Below, one piece after another: positions 1 to 6,391 of a stretch of 10,537 nucleotides of DNA. Position 1 is the first letter of the stretch; every line of letters begins with the position of its first letter. The translations under genes were made by a program, and so were the position numbers. The stretch comes from Paratractidigestivibacter sp963591565 (GTDB lineage: Bacteria > Actinomycetota > Coriobacteriia > Coriobacteriales > Atopobiaceae): assembly GCA_963591565.1 (NCBI GenBank), contig CAVAUD010000072.1:1-10537 (forward strand), in the 5' to 3' direction. The notes under the pieces are model-generated. The model was given only the letters and a program-made list of their open reading frames with translations, had not been told where the DNA came from and searched no databases.

Positions 1-2
1 TC

Positions 3-263
3 GAGATGAAGCGCGCGGTCGAGTGCGGTTACTGGAACCTCTACCGCTACAACCCCACCGCTCCTGCCGGCAAGAAGTTCTCGCTCGACTCCAAGGAGCC
101 GGCGGGCGGCTACCAGGAGTTCCTGATGAACGAGGCCCGCTACAGCCGCCTCACGCGCGAGTTCCCCGAGCGCGCCCAGGAGCTCTTCGAGGCCAACGAG
201 CAGGCCGCGATGGATCGCTACCAGCACCTTCTCAAGCTCAAGGCCATGTACGCCGACGCGTAA
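3..263 (+). CDS. nifJ: Pyruvate:ferredoxin (flavodoxin) oxidoreductase, C-terminal end (partial)
   Basis: This is the carboxyl end of the large single-chain enzyme that decarboxylates pyruvate oxidatively to acetyl-CoA and CO2 and passes the electrons to ferredoxin or flavodoxin, a cytoplasmic hallmark of anaerobes. About 86 residues are visible; the family is usually near 1170-1200 residues, so over 90% of the gene lies upstream of the window. The recognisable parts are the stretch ECGYWNLYRYNP near the start of the visible part, then LDSKEP, then GGYQEFLMNEARYSRL, followed by a charged helix. These match the conserved C-terminal tail of NifJ. The frame is open to the window edge, so the Met at position 6 is internal and not a start. 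The stop TAA is at 261-263, and an intrinsic terminator follows about 75 bases later, so this is the last gene of its transcript. Confidence 0.9.
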   Translation, partial: EMKRAVECGYWNLYRYNPTAPAGKKFSLDSKEPAGGYQEFLMNEARYSRLTREFPERAQELFEANEQAAMDRYQHLLKLKAMYADA

Positions 264-337
264 GGTCCTTTGGCGAGAAGCTCGCCTGTGAACCCGCGGC
301 CGGCGGGCGATAGGCGAGACGTTTAGTGCAACGTTGT

Positions 338-374
338 ACCGGGCCGGGAGCCACGTGCTTCCGGCCCGGTTTTT
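338..374 (+). terminator. Intrinsic terminator of nifJ
   Basis: ACCGGGCCGG at 338-347 pairs perfectly with CCGGCCCGGT at 361-370. The stem can be extended by G-U and A-U pairs at 348-349 with 359-360. The remaining loop holds CCACGTGC, and a run of five T (370-374) follows at once. This is a textbook Rho-independent terminator, 75 bases after the nifJ stop. Confidence 0.9.
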
Positions 375-567
375 CGTTGCGAGTTTGATGCTGGGCCCGT
401 CTCGCCGGCACCTGCCCGCGCGTCTCGCCGCCGCCTCGTGCCCGGCCCGCGGTTTTGTTACAAACCCATGCGGTAAACAGACATGCAATTCGAACAAATG
501 TGGTTCATAATGTAGAAGCATTTGTTCGAATTTTGAGTGCCGCGCGCGGCCCGTAACCTGCGCGTGG
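375..567. other. Regulatory gap upstream of the glycosyltransferase cluster
   Basis: No gene is seen between the nifJ terminator and the glycosyltransferase. The left half (375-450) is GC-rich and featureless. The right half turns AT-rich. It holds a near-palindrome at 451-467 (TTTTGT T ACAAA core, one mismatched pair), the 14-bp inverted repeat at 487-532 and a self-complementary GC block, GCCGCGCGCGGC, at 539-550. The drop in GC content is typical of a regulated promoter in a high-GC genome. Confidence 0.6.
487..532. promoter_or_regulatory. Perfect 14-bp inverted repeat flanking a -10-like hexamer (putative operator)
   Basis: AATTCGAACAAATG at 487-500 is the exact reverse complement of CATTTGTTCGAATT at 519-532, with an 18-base spacer. 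Inside the spacer lies CATAAT at 506-511, five of six matches to the -10 consensus. No convincing -35 is found 16-18 bases upstream, which would fit an activator-dependent promoter. Transcription would start near 518, inside or just before the right arm. A dimeric or tetrameric regulator bound to both arms would cover the promoter. The arms also resemble degenerate GAAC-N4-GTTC LexA-type sites, but neither is a full match. The regulator is unknown; the LytTR protein encoded downstream is one candidate. Confidence 0.65.
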
Positions 568-1917
568 TTGGGTGGTTTATTGAATCCTTGCATCGTCATA
601 CCGTCCTACTGGACGAGCGAGTCCCATATCCCCAGCGTGGGCGAGTGGGGCGCGTACGACTATGCGACGCCCATCACCAAGCCCATGCCCGAGCTCGAGA
701 CCTGCCTGGCCTCGCTCGACCACGTCCGCGGCATCCTGCGCGTGATCGTCCTCGTCGTCGCCGACCCGGATTGCGAGGACTCGGCCCGCGCCCGCGTGAA
801 CAGCATCTGCCGCAGCCACCCCAACCTCAACACGCTGATCATCGGCGCGCGCGAGGCCATCTACATCAAGGATGCCGTCGCCAAGCTCGTGCCTAACCTC
901 GCGGGAGAAAACGTCGCCCTGCGCGGCTACGGCGCCATCAAGAACCTGGGCCTTGCCGCCGCGTGCGTCTTTGGCCACGACGCCGTCGTTTTTCTCAGCG
1001 ACGACGAGGTCGTGACCAGCGAGAACTTCCTGATCGACGCCGTCTACGGGCTGGGTCTTCTCACCAGGCAAAACCTCAAGATCCTGTGCAAGAGCGGCTA
1101 CTTCGTGGACAAGAAGGGGTCGTGCTTCGCCAAGCCGTCGACCAAGTGGTCCGAGAAGTACTGGTCAAAGGCCGCCGGCTTCAACGCCGTCATGAAGAAG
1201 GCCATGGAGGGCACCCGCATCTCTCGCTCCAACCACATGAGCGGCGGCTGCTGCGCGATCCACGCCCAGGCCTTCACGCGCGTGCCCTTCGACCCGTTCA
1301 TCACGCGCGGAGAAGACCTCGACTACGTGCTTAACCTGCGCGCCAATGGCATGGACGTGTGGTTTGACAACGAGTGGTCGGTGCGCCTGGAGCTTCCCGA
1401 CGAGATGGCTCCCGAGCCGTCGCTCTTCATGCAGGACGTCTACCGCTGGCTCTACGAGTACCGCAAGCTCGCGGCCATGAACGCCCGTCGCAACCTGCGC
1501 ACCATCACGGCCGACTCCCTCATGCCCTACCCGGCTCCTTGGCTTTCCGAGGGCGTGCGTTCCCGCGTCTTCAAGACGGCGCTGCGCCGCTTTGTGAAGG
1601 GCCCGTATCGCCGCGACTACCTGGCCATTCTCACCAAGGGGGCCAAGGAGGCCGATAGGTACGCCACCCAGACGGCCGAGAAGTACCTCTCGTTTGCGAT
1701 GTCTTGGCAGATGGTCATGACGTCACTGTGGTGCGACAAGCTCCTGCAGTCTCAGATCCTGGCGTCCGGCAGCGTGGCGCCTACGACCGCCCCGGCCGAC
1801 GTGCCGGAGCCTGCGCCCGCCCGTTCCTCGGGTCTCGACCTGTCTGTCCCCAAGATGCCCGACACGCCCGCTATGCCCGCCGCTGAGGGAGGCTCGCTCG
1901 ATGAAGTTTCCCAATAA
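568..1917 (+). CDS. GT-A fold (family 2-like) glycosyltransferase
   Basis: A probable cytoplasmic glycosyltransferase that moves a sugar from a nucleotide donor to an unknown acceptor, perhaps a cell-wall or surface glycan. Residues 7-14 (PCIVIPSY) form the first Rossmann-like strand. FLSDDE at 142-147 is the DXD-type metal/nucleotide-sugar site. GGCC at 226-229 and RGEDLDY at 247-253 match the acceptor-side and catalytic-base (ED) motifs of GT2/GT27 enzymes. Residues from about 400 to 449 are a Pro/Ala-rich low-complexity tail. There is no signal peptide or clear membrane segment. No ATG or GTG lies in frame upstream, so the start must be TTG: either 568 (used here) or 580, which has a weak GGGTGG at 570-575. 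The 3' end overlaps the kinase gene by 17 bases, so the two are probably translationally coupled. The fold is fairly sure; donor and acceptor are not predictable. Confidence 0.8.
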   Translation: MGGLLNPCIVIPSYWTSESHIPSVGEWGAYDYATPITKPMPELETCLASLDHVRGILRVIVLVVADPDCEDSARARVNSICRSHPNLNTLIIGAREAIYIKDAVAKLVPNLAGENVALRGYGAIKNLGLAAACVFGHDAVVFLSDDEVVTSENFLIDAVYGLGLLTRQNLKILCKSGYFVDKKGSCFAKPSTKWSEKYWSKAAGFNAVMKKAMEGTRISRSNHMSGGCCAIHAQAFTRVPFDPFITRGEDLDYVLNLRANGMDVWFDNEWSVRLELPDEMAPEPSLFMQDVYRWLYEYRKLAAMNARRNLRTITADSLMPYPAPWLSEGVRSRVFKTALRRFVKGPYRRDYLAILTKGAKEADRYATQTAEKYLSFAMSWQMVMTSLWCDKLLQSQILASGSVAPTTAPADVPEPAPARSSGLDLSVPKMPDTPAMPAAEGGSLDEVSQ

Positions 1918-3283
1918 GCTCTCGGACCGCCAGCAGATGAAGGGCTCTCCCTGGCCCGATATCGCGCTGCTGGCCTGCGTCGTCGTGGTTCTTCTCGCCT
2001 TGGCCTGGTCGATCAAGGTCGACAACGTGGCCATCGCCATCGTCTGCGGCTGCGTCCTGGCCTCGAGCGTCGTGCTTGGCAGCACCGTTCACCTGGTGCC
2101 GGACGACACCCGCTCGCAGGCGACGGAGCGCACCCTGCGCATGGCGACCAACACGCTGGAGCACCTGCGCGGCGGCCTCACGACCGAGAACGCCCAGGCC
2201 ATCTGCCAGCTCATCTTGCCCGAGACCAACGCCGAGGGCGTCGCGATCACCAACACCACCAAGGTCCTGGCCTGCATCGGGCCCTTCTCGGCTGCATACA
2301 AGCCCGGCTCGCCCAACAGCAAGGCCACGACCGAGGTCCTAAAGTCCAAGCGCATGGAGACGTTCTACTCCATGGACCAGGAGATGCAGCGGCCGGCCCG
2401 CTTCACCGTGGGCGCCGAGCAGAAGGGCAACGCCTTTGGCATCATCGTGCCCCTGGTCGTGCAGGACCGCGCGATGGGCACCATCAAGCTCTACTACAAC
2501 CGCGACCTGGACATGGACAAGACCCAGCTCGCCATTGCCCGCGGACTGGGGCAGCTGCTCTCCACGCAGCTCTCTGCCTACGAGCTGGACTACCAGGCCG
2601 AGCTCACGGCCCGCGCCGAGGTCAAGGCCTTGCAGGCGCAGATCAACCCGCACTTCCTCTTCAACACCTTGAACACCATCGCGTCGCTGTGCCGCACCGA
2701 CCCTATGAAGGCCCGCGACATCCTGCGCGAGTTCTCGCTGTTCTACCGCCGCACGCTGGAAAGCTCGCAGTCCACGCTCATCCCGCTTTCGCAGGAGCTC
2801 GAGCAGACGCGGCGCTACCTCACCATCGAGAAGGCTCGTTTTGGAGAGGACCGCATCGTCGAGAGCGAGCACATCGAGGGCAACTGCGGCCAGCTCCTGG
2901 TGCCGTCCTTCCTTGTGCAGCCCATCGTCGAGAACGCGGTTCGCCACGCCATGCGCGACGTTGGAGCGCTTCATGTGGATATTCACGTTGCCGTCGACGG
3001 CGATGATATCCTAGTTGCCGTCGCGGATGACGGCCTTGGTATGACCGAGGACGTGGCTGCGCGCCTGCTTGACCCCAATGCGGGCCAGGTGGTTGAGGGT
3101 GACGGCACTAAACGCCGCGGTGCGGGCATGGCGCTTCGCAACGTGGCCGAGCGTGTCGAGAGGGTCTTTGACCTTGGCTCTGGAGTAGAGATCGTTTCCA
3201 AGCCGGGCGAGGGCACCTGCGTTACCCTGCGGTTGGTTGGGGCAAAGTGCATGCTCGTCGGTGACGCGAACGAGGATATCTAA
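1901..3283 (+). CDS. LytS-type membrane sensor histidine kinase
   Basis: A membrane sensor kinase of the LytS/YehU (His_kinase plus HATPase_c) class, 460 residues. Two hydrophobic segments lie at about 21-38 and 43-66 with a very short link. They anchor the protein but leave almost no outside domain, unlike classical LytS with five or more spans. Residues about 85-225 look like a cytoplasmic GAF-type sensor region. INPHFLFNTLN at 248-258 carries the phospho-accepting His251. PIVENAVRHA at 341-350 is the N-box with Asn345, DDGLGM at 376-381 the G1 box and GAGMALRNV at 407-415 the G2 box. GAGGGAGG at 1885-1892 is a strong ribosome binding site eight bases before the ATG, inside the end of the glycosyltransferase gene. 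Its partner is the LytTR regulator 47 bases downstream. The class is certain; the signal is unknown and is probably sensed in the membrane or cytoplasm. Confidence 0.93.
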   Translation: MKFPNKLSDRQQMKGSPWPDIALLACVVVVLLALAWSIKVDNVAIAIVCGCVLASSVVLGSTVHLVPDDTRSQATERTLRMATNTLEHLRGGLTTENAQAICQLILPETNAEGVAITNTTKVLACIGPFSAAYKPGSPNSKATTEVLKSKRMETFYSMDQEMQRPARFTVGAEQKGNAFGIIVPLVVQDRAMGTIKLYYNRDLDMDKTQLAIARGLGQLLSTQLSAYELDYQAELTARAEVKALQAQINPHFLFNTLNTIASLCRTDPMKARDILREFSLFYRRTLESSQSTLIPLSQELEQTRRYLTIEKARFGEDRIVESEHIEGNCGQLLVPSFLVQPIVENAVRHAMRDVGALHVDIHVAVDGDDILVAVADDGLGMTEDVAARLLDPNAGQVVEGDGTKRRGAGMALRNVAERVERVFDLGSGVEIVSKPGEGTCVTLRLVGAKCMLVGDANEDI

Positions 3284-3330
3284 GGTTTGTACGGCTGCTT
3301 GCGGCCTGGGTGTTATAAGGAGTTTTTGGT

Positions 3331-4050
3331 ATGCGCGCGATGATTGTAGATGACGAGGCCCCTGCCCGCTCTGAGCTGCGTTTTCTTCTCGAGGAGACCG
3401 GCAGGGTAGAGGAGATCATGGAGGCCACCTCGGCCCGCGAGGCCGTCGAGCGCCTGATGGAGGGCAAGGCCGACGTCATGTTCCTGGACATCTCGATGCC
3501 CAAGACCACCGGCATGCAGCTTGCCGAGGCCCTGCACAAGCTCAAGAACCCGCCCGCGATCATCTTCGTGACCGCCTACAGCGAGTACGCCCTGGACGCC
3601 TTCAACGTCGACGCCGTCGACTACCTGATGAAGCCCGTCGAGGCCGACCGCCTGGCCCAGGCCCTGGATAAGGTCGAGGCCCGCGTCCAGCCGCAGCAGC
3701 CCCAGAACCACTCTTCCGTCGAGCGCATTCCCGTGGTCAAGAGCGGCCGTAAGGTGCTCGTGCCCATCGACCAGATCCGCTACATCGAGGCCAAGGACGA
3801 TTACTCCTGCATCTACACGGATAACGACCGGTTCCTCTCCACGATTTCCCTTGCCAAGCTCGAGGAGAAGCTCGCCCCGCACGGCTTCTTCCGCGTGCAT
3901 CGTGGCTACATTGTTAATCTTGAGTTCGTCGAGGACGTCGAGGTCATCTCTTCTGGCATCCTGCAGCTGGGCATCACCGGCATCGAGGGCAAGAAGATCT
4001 CGGTCTCGCGCCGTCGCGTGGTCGCCCTTAAGCGAGCACTCGGCCTCTAA
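3331..4050 (+). CDS. LytTR-family response regulator
   Basis: A 239-residue response regulator that works with the kinase just upstream. The receiver domain covers about residues 1-118: Asp7 and Asp8 form the acidic pocket (IVDDE), Asp53 in FLDISMP is the phosphorylation site, Thr81 and Lys101 (LMKPVE) complete the switch residues. A short Gln/Pro linker (119-130) leads to a LytTR DNA-binding domain at about 133-238, with the typical IRYIEAKDDYS, FFRVHRGYIVNL and ISVSRRRV blocks. AAGGAG at 3317-3322 lies eight bases before the ATG. LytTR regulators usually bind pairs of direct repeats and control cell-envelope, bacteriocin or virulence genes. A probable role is control of its own operon, including the glycosyltransferase; the sequence does not prove this. 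Confidence 0.93.
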   Translation: MRAMIVDDEAPARSELRFLLEETGRVEEIMEATSAREAVERLMEGKADVMFLDISMPKTTGMQLAEALHKLKNPPAIIFVTAYSEYALDAFNVDAVDYLMKPVEADRLAQALDKVEARVQPQQPQNHSSVERIPVVKSGRKVLVPIDQIRYIEAKDDYSCIYTDNDRFLSTISLAKLEEKLAPHGFFRVHRGYIVNLEFVEDVEVISSGILQLGITGIEGKKISVSRRRVVALKRALGL

Positions 4051-4067
4051 GGAGCGTCTTCTCCACA

Positions 4068-4517
4068 ATGCGTTTCGATATCGTCTCGGACACCCACGGG
4101 TTCTTGTCGCCTGACCTTCTGGATCAGCTGCAGGGGGCCGATTACATCGTCCACGCCGGTGACATCTGCTCTTCTGCCGATTACCGCACGCTCAAAGAGA
4201 TCGCGCCCCTGCAGATGTGCCTGGGCAACAACGACTGGGCCTACGACTACGGCCCTGAGGTCAAAGATAAGAAGATTTTTTATGCGAGCGATTTCATGTG
4301 GCACGTGTGCCATTACCGCGAGCGCTTGGATTTGACCTGCTGCGATATCGCGATCTGCGGCCACACGCACAAGCCGTTTGTCCTGCGCGACGAGGCAACG
4401 GGGACGCTCCTCATGAACCCGGGCAGCCCCACCTACCCGCGCGGCTGCGGGCCTTCGATGGGCCGCATCATCACCGACGGCGACAAGATCGTCTCTGCAG
4501 AGATCATCGAGCTTTAG
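4068..4517 (+). CDS. YfcE/MJ0936-type metallophosphoesterase
   Basis: A small (149-residue) soluble calcineurin-like phosphoesterase, expected to cleave phosphodiesters with two bound metal ions. Visible metal ligands are SDTHG at 7-11 (Asp8, His10), AGD at 30-32 (Asp32), GNND at 53-56, GHTH at 98-101, and the family's NPGSPTYPRG at 117-126. The usual HGH motif that precedes GHTH is replaced by HVCH at 79-82, and the link between the two motifs is shorter than I expect. The natural substrate is not known for most members. The gene starts 17 bases after the LytTR stop. The only upstream purine-rich site, AAGGAG at 4049-4054, overlaps that stop and lies 13 bases from the ATG, so translation may depend on coupling. 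It ends the cluster and is followed directly by a terminator. Confidence 0.87.
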   Translation: MRFDIVSDTHGFLSPDLLDQLQGADYIVHAGDICSSADYRTLKEIAPLQMCLGNNDWAYDYGPEVKDKKIFYASDFMWHVCHYRERLDLTCCDIAICGHTHKPFVLRDEATGTLLMNPGSPTYPRGCGPSMGRIITDGDKIVSAEIIEL

Positions 4518-4528
4518 CTGTAAACGAG

Positions 4529-4562
4529 AAAGGCCTTCCGGCGAGTGACCGGAAGGCCTTTT
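4529..4562. terminator. Bidirectional hairpin terminator between convergent genes
   Basis: AAAGGCCTTCCGG at 4529-4541 pairs perfectly over 13 bases with 4549-4561, with a 7-base loop. On the plus strand the stem ends in CCTTTT; on the minus strand it also ends in CCTTT. It can therefore stop the phosphoesterase transcript (plus) and the PAP2 transcript (minus), whose stop codon lies about 40 bases to the right. Confidence 0.85.
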
Positions 4563-4586
4563 GGTTTGGCTTGGTTTGGTTTGGCT
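4559..4586. repeat. Short TTTGG-type tandem repeat
   Basis: Just after the terminator stem the sequence runs as about two and a half copies of TTGGTTTGGY (4561-4570, 4571-4580 and a partial third). It lies outside any gene in the gap between convergent genes. No function is evident; it may simply be slippage-prone spacer. Confidence 0.5.
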
Positions 4587-4600
4587 GCGGTCGCGCGGCG

Positions 4601-5290
4601 TTAGTTTGCCGGGCTTTGACTGAGGTCCTTCTCGATCATGAACAACGGCGCGAGCACCTTGGTGAAAAACGCCAGCCACAGCAAAGAGACGCAGAAGCCC
4701 GCGATAACGTCCGAGGCATAGTGAACGCCCAGGTAGATGCGGCTGATGCCCACCATCACGATGATGACGGCAAACAAGCAGCACCACACGTGGCGCAAGA
4801 TGTCGTCTTTCTCGTATTTCCAGATCATCCAAATGAGAAGCCCGTAGAAGGCCATCGAGATCATCGAGTGGCCCGAGGGGAAGCTGTAGCCGCTCTCGGT
4901 CGCCAGGCGAAATCCGTCGGGGCGCGGGCGCTGGATCATGAACTTGAGGGCCTGGTTGAGGACCAGCGCGCCGATGACGTTGGCGCAGACGCAGCGCCCG
5001 GGTGCGCGGCCAGGCGCGAAGGCCGAGACGATCAGCGCCATGACCAGCACGACCGCCACCGATGACAGCGACGTGAAGCCCTCCATGATGGGCGTCATGA
5101 AGTCTGAGCGCAGGTACTCGACAAAGAACATGTAGGCGTAGACGTCGAGGTTCATGATCTGGCCCTCGGCGACGTCTTCCAGAAGCAGGGCAAAAATGAA
5201 GGCCGCCGCGATGACGACAAGCAACTTAACGTTGTTTCTCAGCAGGTCGGCGGCCTGTTTGGCCAAAGATTTGAAGCGAGAAGAATTCAT
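4601..5290 (-). CDS. PAP2-superfamily membrane phosphatase
   Basis: A 229-residue integral membrane phosphatase of the type-2 phosphatidic acid phosphatase family, which removes phosphate from lipid phosphates such as undecaprenyl pyrophosphate or phosphatidylglycerol phosphate. All three active-site blocks are present: KFMIQRPRP (116-124), PSGH (138-141, catalytic-site His141) and SRIYLGVHYASD (183-194, nucleophile His190, Asp194). About six hydrophobic segments are seen, near residues 22-38, 76-92, 103-115, 143-158, 170-187 and 195-215. I place the start at the ATG 5290-5288, which has AAGGA nine bases upstream; an ATG three codons earlier sits too close to that site. The start overlaps the thioredoxin stop as TAATG, so the two are translationally coupled. 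A longer open frame running further upstream is only out-of-frame reading through thioredoxin. The exact lipid substrate is unknown. Confidence 0.88.
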   Translation of the reverse strand: MNSSRFKSLAKQAADLLRNNVKLLVVIAAAFIFALLLEDVAEGQIMNLDVYAYMFFVEYLRSDFMTPIMEGFTSLSSVAVVLVMALIVSAFAPGRAPGRCVCANVIGALVLNQALKFMIQRPRPDGFRLATESGYSFPSGHSMISMAFYGLLIWMIWKYEKDDILRHVWCCLFAVIIVMVGISRIYLGVHYASDVIAGFCVSLLWLAFFTKVLAPLFMIEKDLSQSPAN

Positions 5291-5610
5291 TACACCCATT
5301 CCTTGAGCTCGGACAAAAGATCGGCCTTGGGCATGTTGCCGACCATCGTGTGGACCGGCTTGCCGTCCTTGAAGAGGATGAGCGTGGGGATCGAGACGAT
5401 CCTGAAGCGCGTGGCCAGCTCCTCTTCTTCGTCGACGTTGCACTTGTAGACGGTAAGGCGGCCCTTGAGCTCGCCGGCGACCTCTTGGACGACGGGGCCC
5501 AGCGCGCGGCAGGGGCCGCACCAGGGGGCCCAGAAGTCGACGAGGACGGGCGTCGTGGCCTCGGCGAGCGTTGAGTCGAACTCGGGCGCGGTGATCTGGG
5601 TGACAGACAT
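5290..5610 (-). CDS. trxA: Thioredoxin
   Basis: A standard 106-residue cytoplasmic thioredoxin, a protein disulfide reductase fed by thioredoxin reductase. DFWAPWCGPC spans 25-34 with the active-site cysteines 31 and 34, the cis-proline is Pro75 in SIPT, and the late glycine motif follows near 91. Length and motif spacing match the family (E. coli TrxA is 108 residues). AAAGGA lies six bases before the ATG at 5610. It is first in a two-gene operon with the PAP2 phosphatase. No biochemical link between the two is obvious, so the pairing may only share expression. Confidence 0.95.
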   Translation of the reverse strand: MSVTQITAPEFDSTLAEATTPVLVDFWAPWCGPCRALGPVVQEVAGELKGRLTVYKCNVDEEEELATRFRIVSIPTLILFKDGKPVHTMVGNMPKADLLSELKEWV

Positions 5611-5617
5611 GGCACAT

Positions 5618-5742
5618 CCTTTGGACGAAGCAACATGTGCGTTGCGGTTGATTTCTTAAGGGGCCTTATACCCGCGAAGGGTAAGCTTGTGTCATTTTAT
5701 ATAGGACAAACCTGTGCGGCATGGGGCGGAGCGGAGCAGCCG
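5618..5742. promoter_or_regulatory. Divergent promoter region between trxA and the UDG-like gene
   Basis: This AT-richer gap must serve both divergent genes. For trxA (minus strand) ATGACA at 5695-5690 (five of six to the -35 consensus) and TATAAG at 5670-5665 are separated by 19 bases, a little long. On the plus strand TATATA at 5698-5703 is a possible -10 without a good -35, so the two promoters may overlap. An imperfect inverted repeat, CTTATACCC at 5665-5673 against GGGTAAG at 5679-5685, covers the trxA -10 and could be an operator. GGAG at 5733-5736 is the ribosome binding site of the rightward gene. Confidence 0.4.
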
Positions 5743-6297
5743 ATGGCCAATGTAAAAGAGGCTCGCAGAAGGGCCTGCATAGACAAGACGAACGCCGAGG
5801 TAGAGGCCTTGGAGGCCAAGGGCGTCGTCTTTGGCGGCAACGCCTTCTCGTCGATTCTCTTCGCGAAGGGCGAGCTTACCCCTGCCGAGAAGACCGGCGC
5901 CGAGCCGTACTTCTCTGCCGAGGGCCAGGCCCTGCAGGCTTCGATCAAGGCCCTGGGGTACGCGCCGGAGGAGTGGGAGACGCTTCTGACCTGCGACGCG
6001 GCCGGCGAGCCGCTGGACGCCCTGGTGCTGCGCGAGGCCGTGGCGACGCTTGACCCGGCGACCCTCGTTTGCTGCGACGAGGCCGCGGCCGCCGCGGTGC
6101 GCGAGGCCTTTGCCGACGACCTGGCCATTCTCGACTCCTTCGAGGAGGCCATGCTCGAGCCCGGCTTCGTCGCGCACGTCTGCGGGATGCGCGTCCTTAA
6201 CCTGGGCGGATTTGCGGCCGCGCTGGGGGATTCTCGCCAAAAGCAGCTGATGTGGGCCCGTCTCAAGCAGATTCCGCCTTTGGCCGAGCCATATTAG
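5743..6297 (+). CDS. Conserved hypothetical protein, divergent uracil-DNA-glycosylase-like fold
   Basis: A 184-residue protein of unproven function. The start at 5743 is chosen because GGAG (5733-5736) lies six bases upstream; an in-frame ATG at 5635 would add 36 residues of low-quality sequence running through the promoter region. The layout resembles family 4/5 uracil-DNA glycosylases. A strand and turn at ILFAKGE (38-44) is followed by a Glu/Gly/Phe series to residue 61 where those enzymes have GEAPG...F.G..G. Next come LREAVATLDPATLVCCDE (96-113), like the second core strand, and a C-terminal W-containing helix (171-176). The catalytic GEAPG and HPS signatures are not intact. There are no cysteine-rich cluster motifs, signal peptide or membrane segments. 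It may be a non-catalytic relative or a convergent resemblance. The gene is surely real from its codon pattern and ribosome binding site. Confidence 0.75.
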   Translation: MANVKEARRRACIDKTNAEVEALEAKGVVFGGNAFSSILFAKGELTPAEKTGAEPYFSAEGQALQASIKALGYAPEEWETLLTCDAAGEPLDALVLREAVATLDPATLVCCDEAAAAAVREAFADDLAILDSFEEAMLEPGFVAHVCGMRVLNLGGFAAALGDSRQKQLMWARLKQIPPLAEPY

Positions 6298-6315
6298 TCG
6301 TTCGCGGCGCAAAAC

Positions 6316-6391
6316 TTGACGTAAAATAGAGAACGGTATGTAGCTGAGCCGCCGGCCTCGCGCCGCGGCTCAATCTTAGAAAAGGACTGAC
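6316..6391 (+). promoter_or_regulatory. pgi promoter and leader with hairpin
   Basis: TTGACG at 6316-6321 is a near-consensus -35, but the region 15-17 bases further on offers only weak -10 candidates (TATGTA at 6337-6342). TAAAAT at 6322-6327 is an alternative -10 without a -35. Downstream, TGAGCCGC at 6345-6352 pairs perfectly with GCGGCTCA at 6365-6372, and GGC/GCC pairs extend the stem inward. No T run follows, so it is a leader hairpin rather than a terminator. It ends about eight bases before the AAAGGA ribosome binding site (6381-6386). Confidence 0.45.

Noticed and set aside
487..532. The 14-bp inverted repeat as a true LexA (SOS) box or a terminator
   Set aside because: Each arm matches only part of GAAC-N4-GTTC, with two or more mismatches. 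There is no T run right after the stem, and the 18-base loop is long for a terminator.
4601..5617. A 338-codon open frame on the minus strand that would join an Arg/Gly-rich N-terminus to the PAP2 phosphatase
   Set aside because: The first 109 or so codons are out-of-frame reading of thioredoxin and have shadow-type composition. The ribosome binding site and TAATG overlap support the start at 5290.
5635..5742. Upstream ATG that would lengthen the UDG-like protein by 36 residues
   Set aside because: It lies in the divergent promoter region with no ribosome binding site. The ATG at 5743 has GGAG at the right distance.
6345..6372. The hairpin before pgi as a terminator of the upstream gene
   Set aside because: The stem is followed by AATCTTAG, not a T run, and it lies downstream of the probable pgi promoter.
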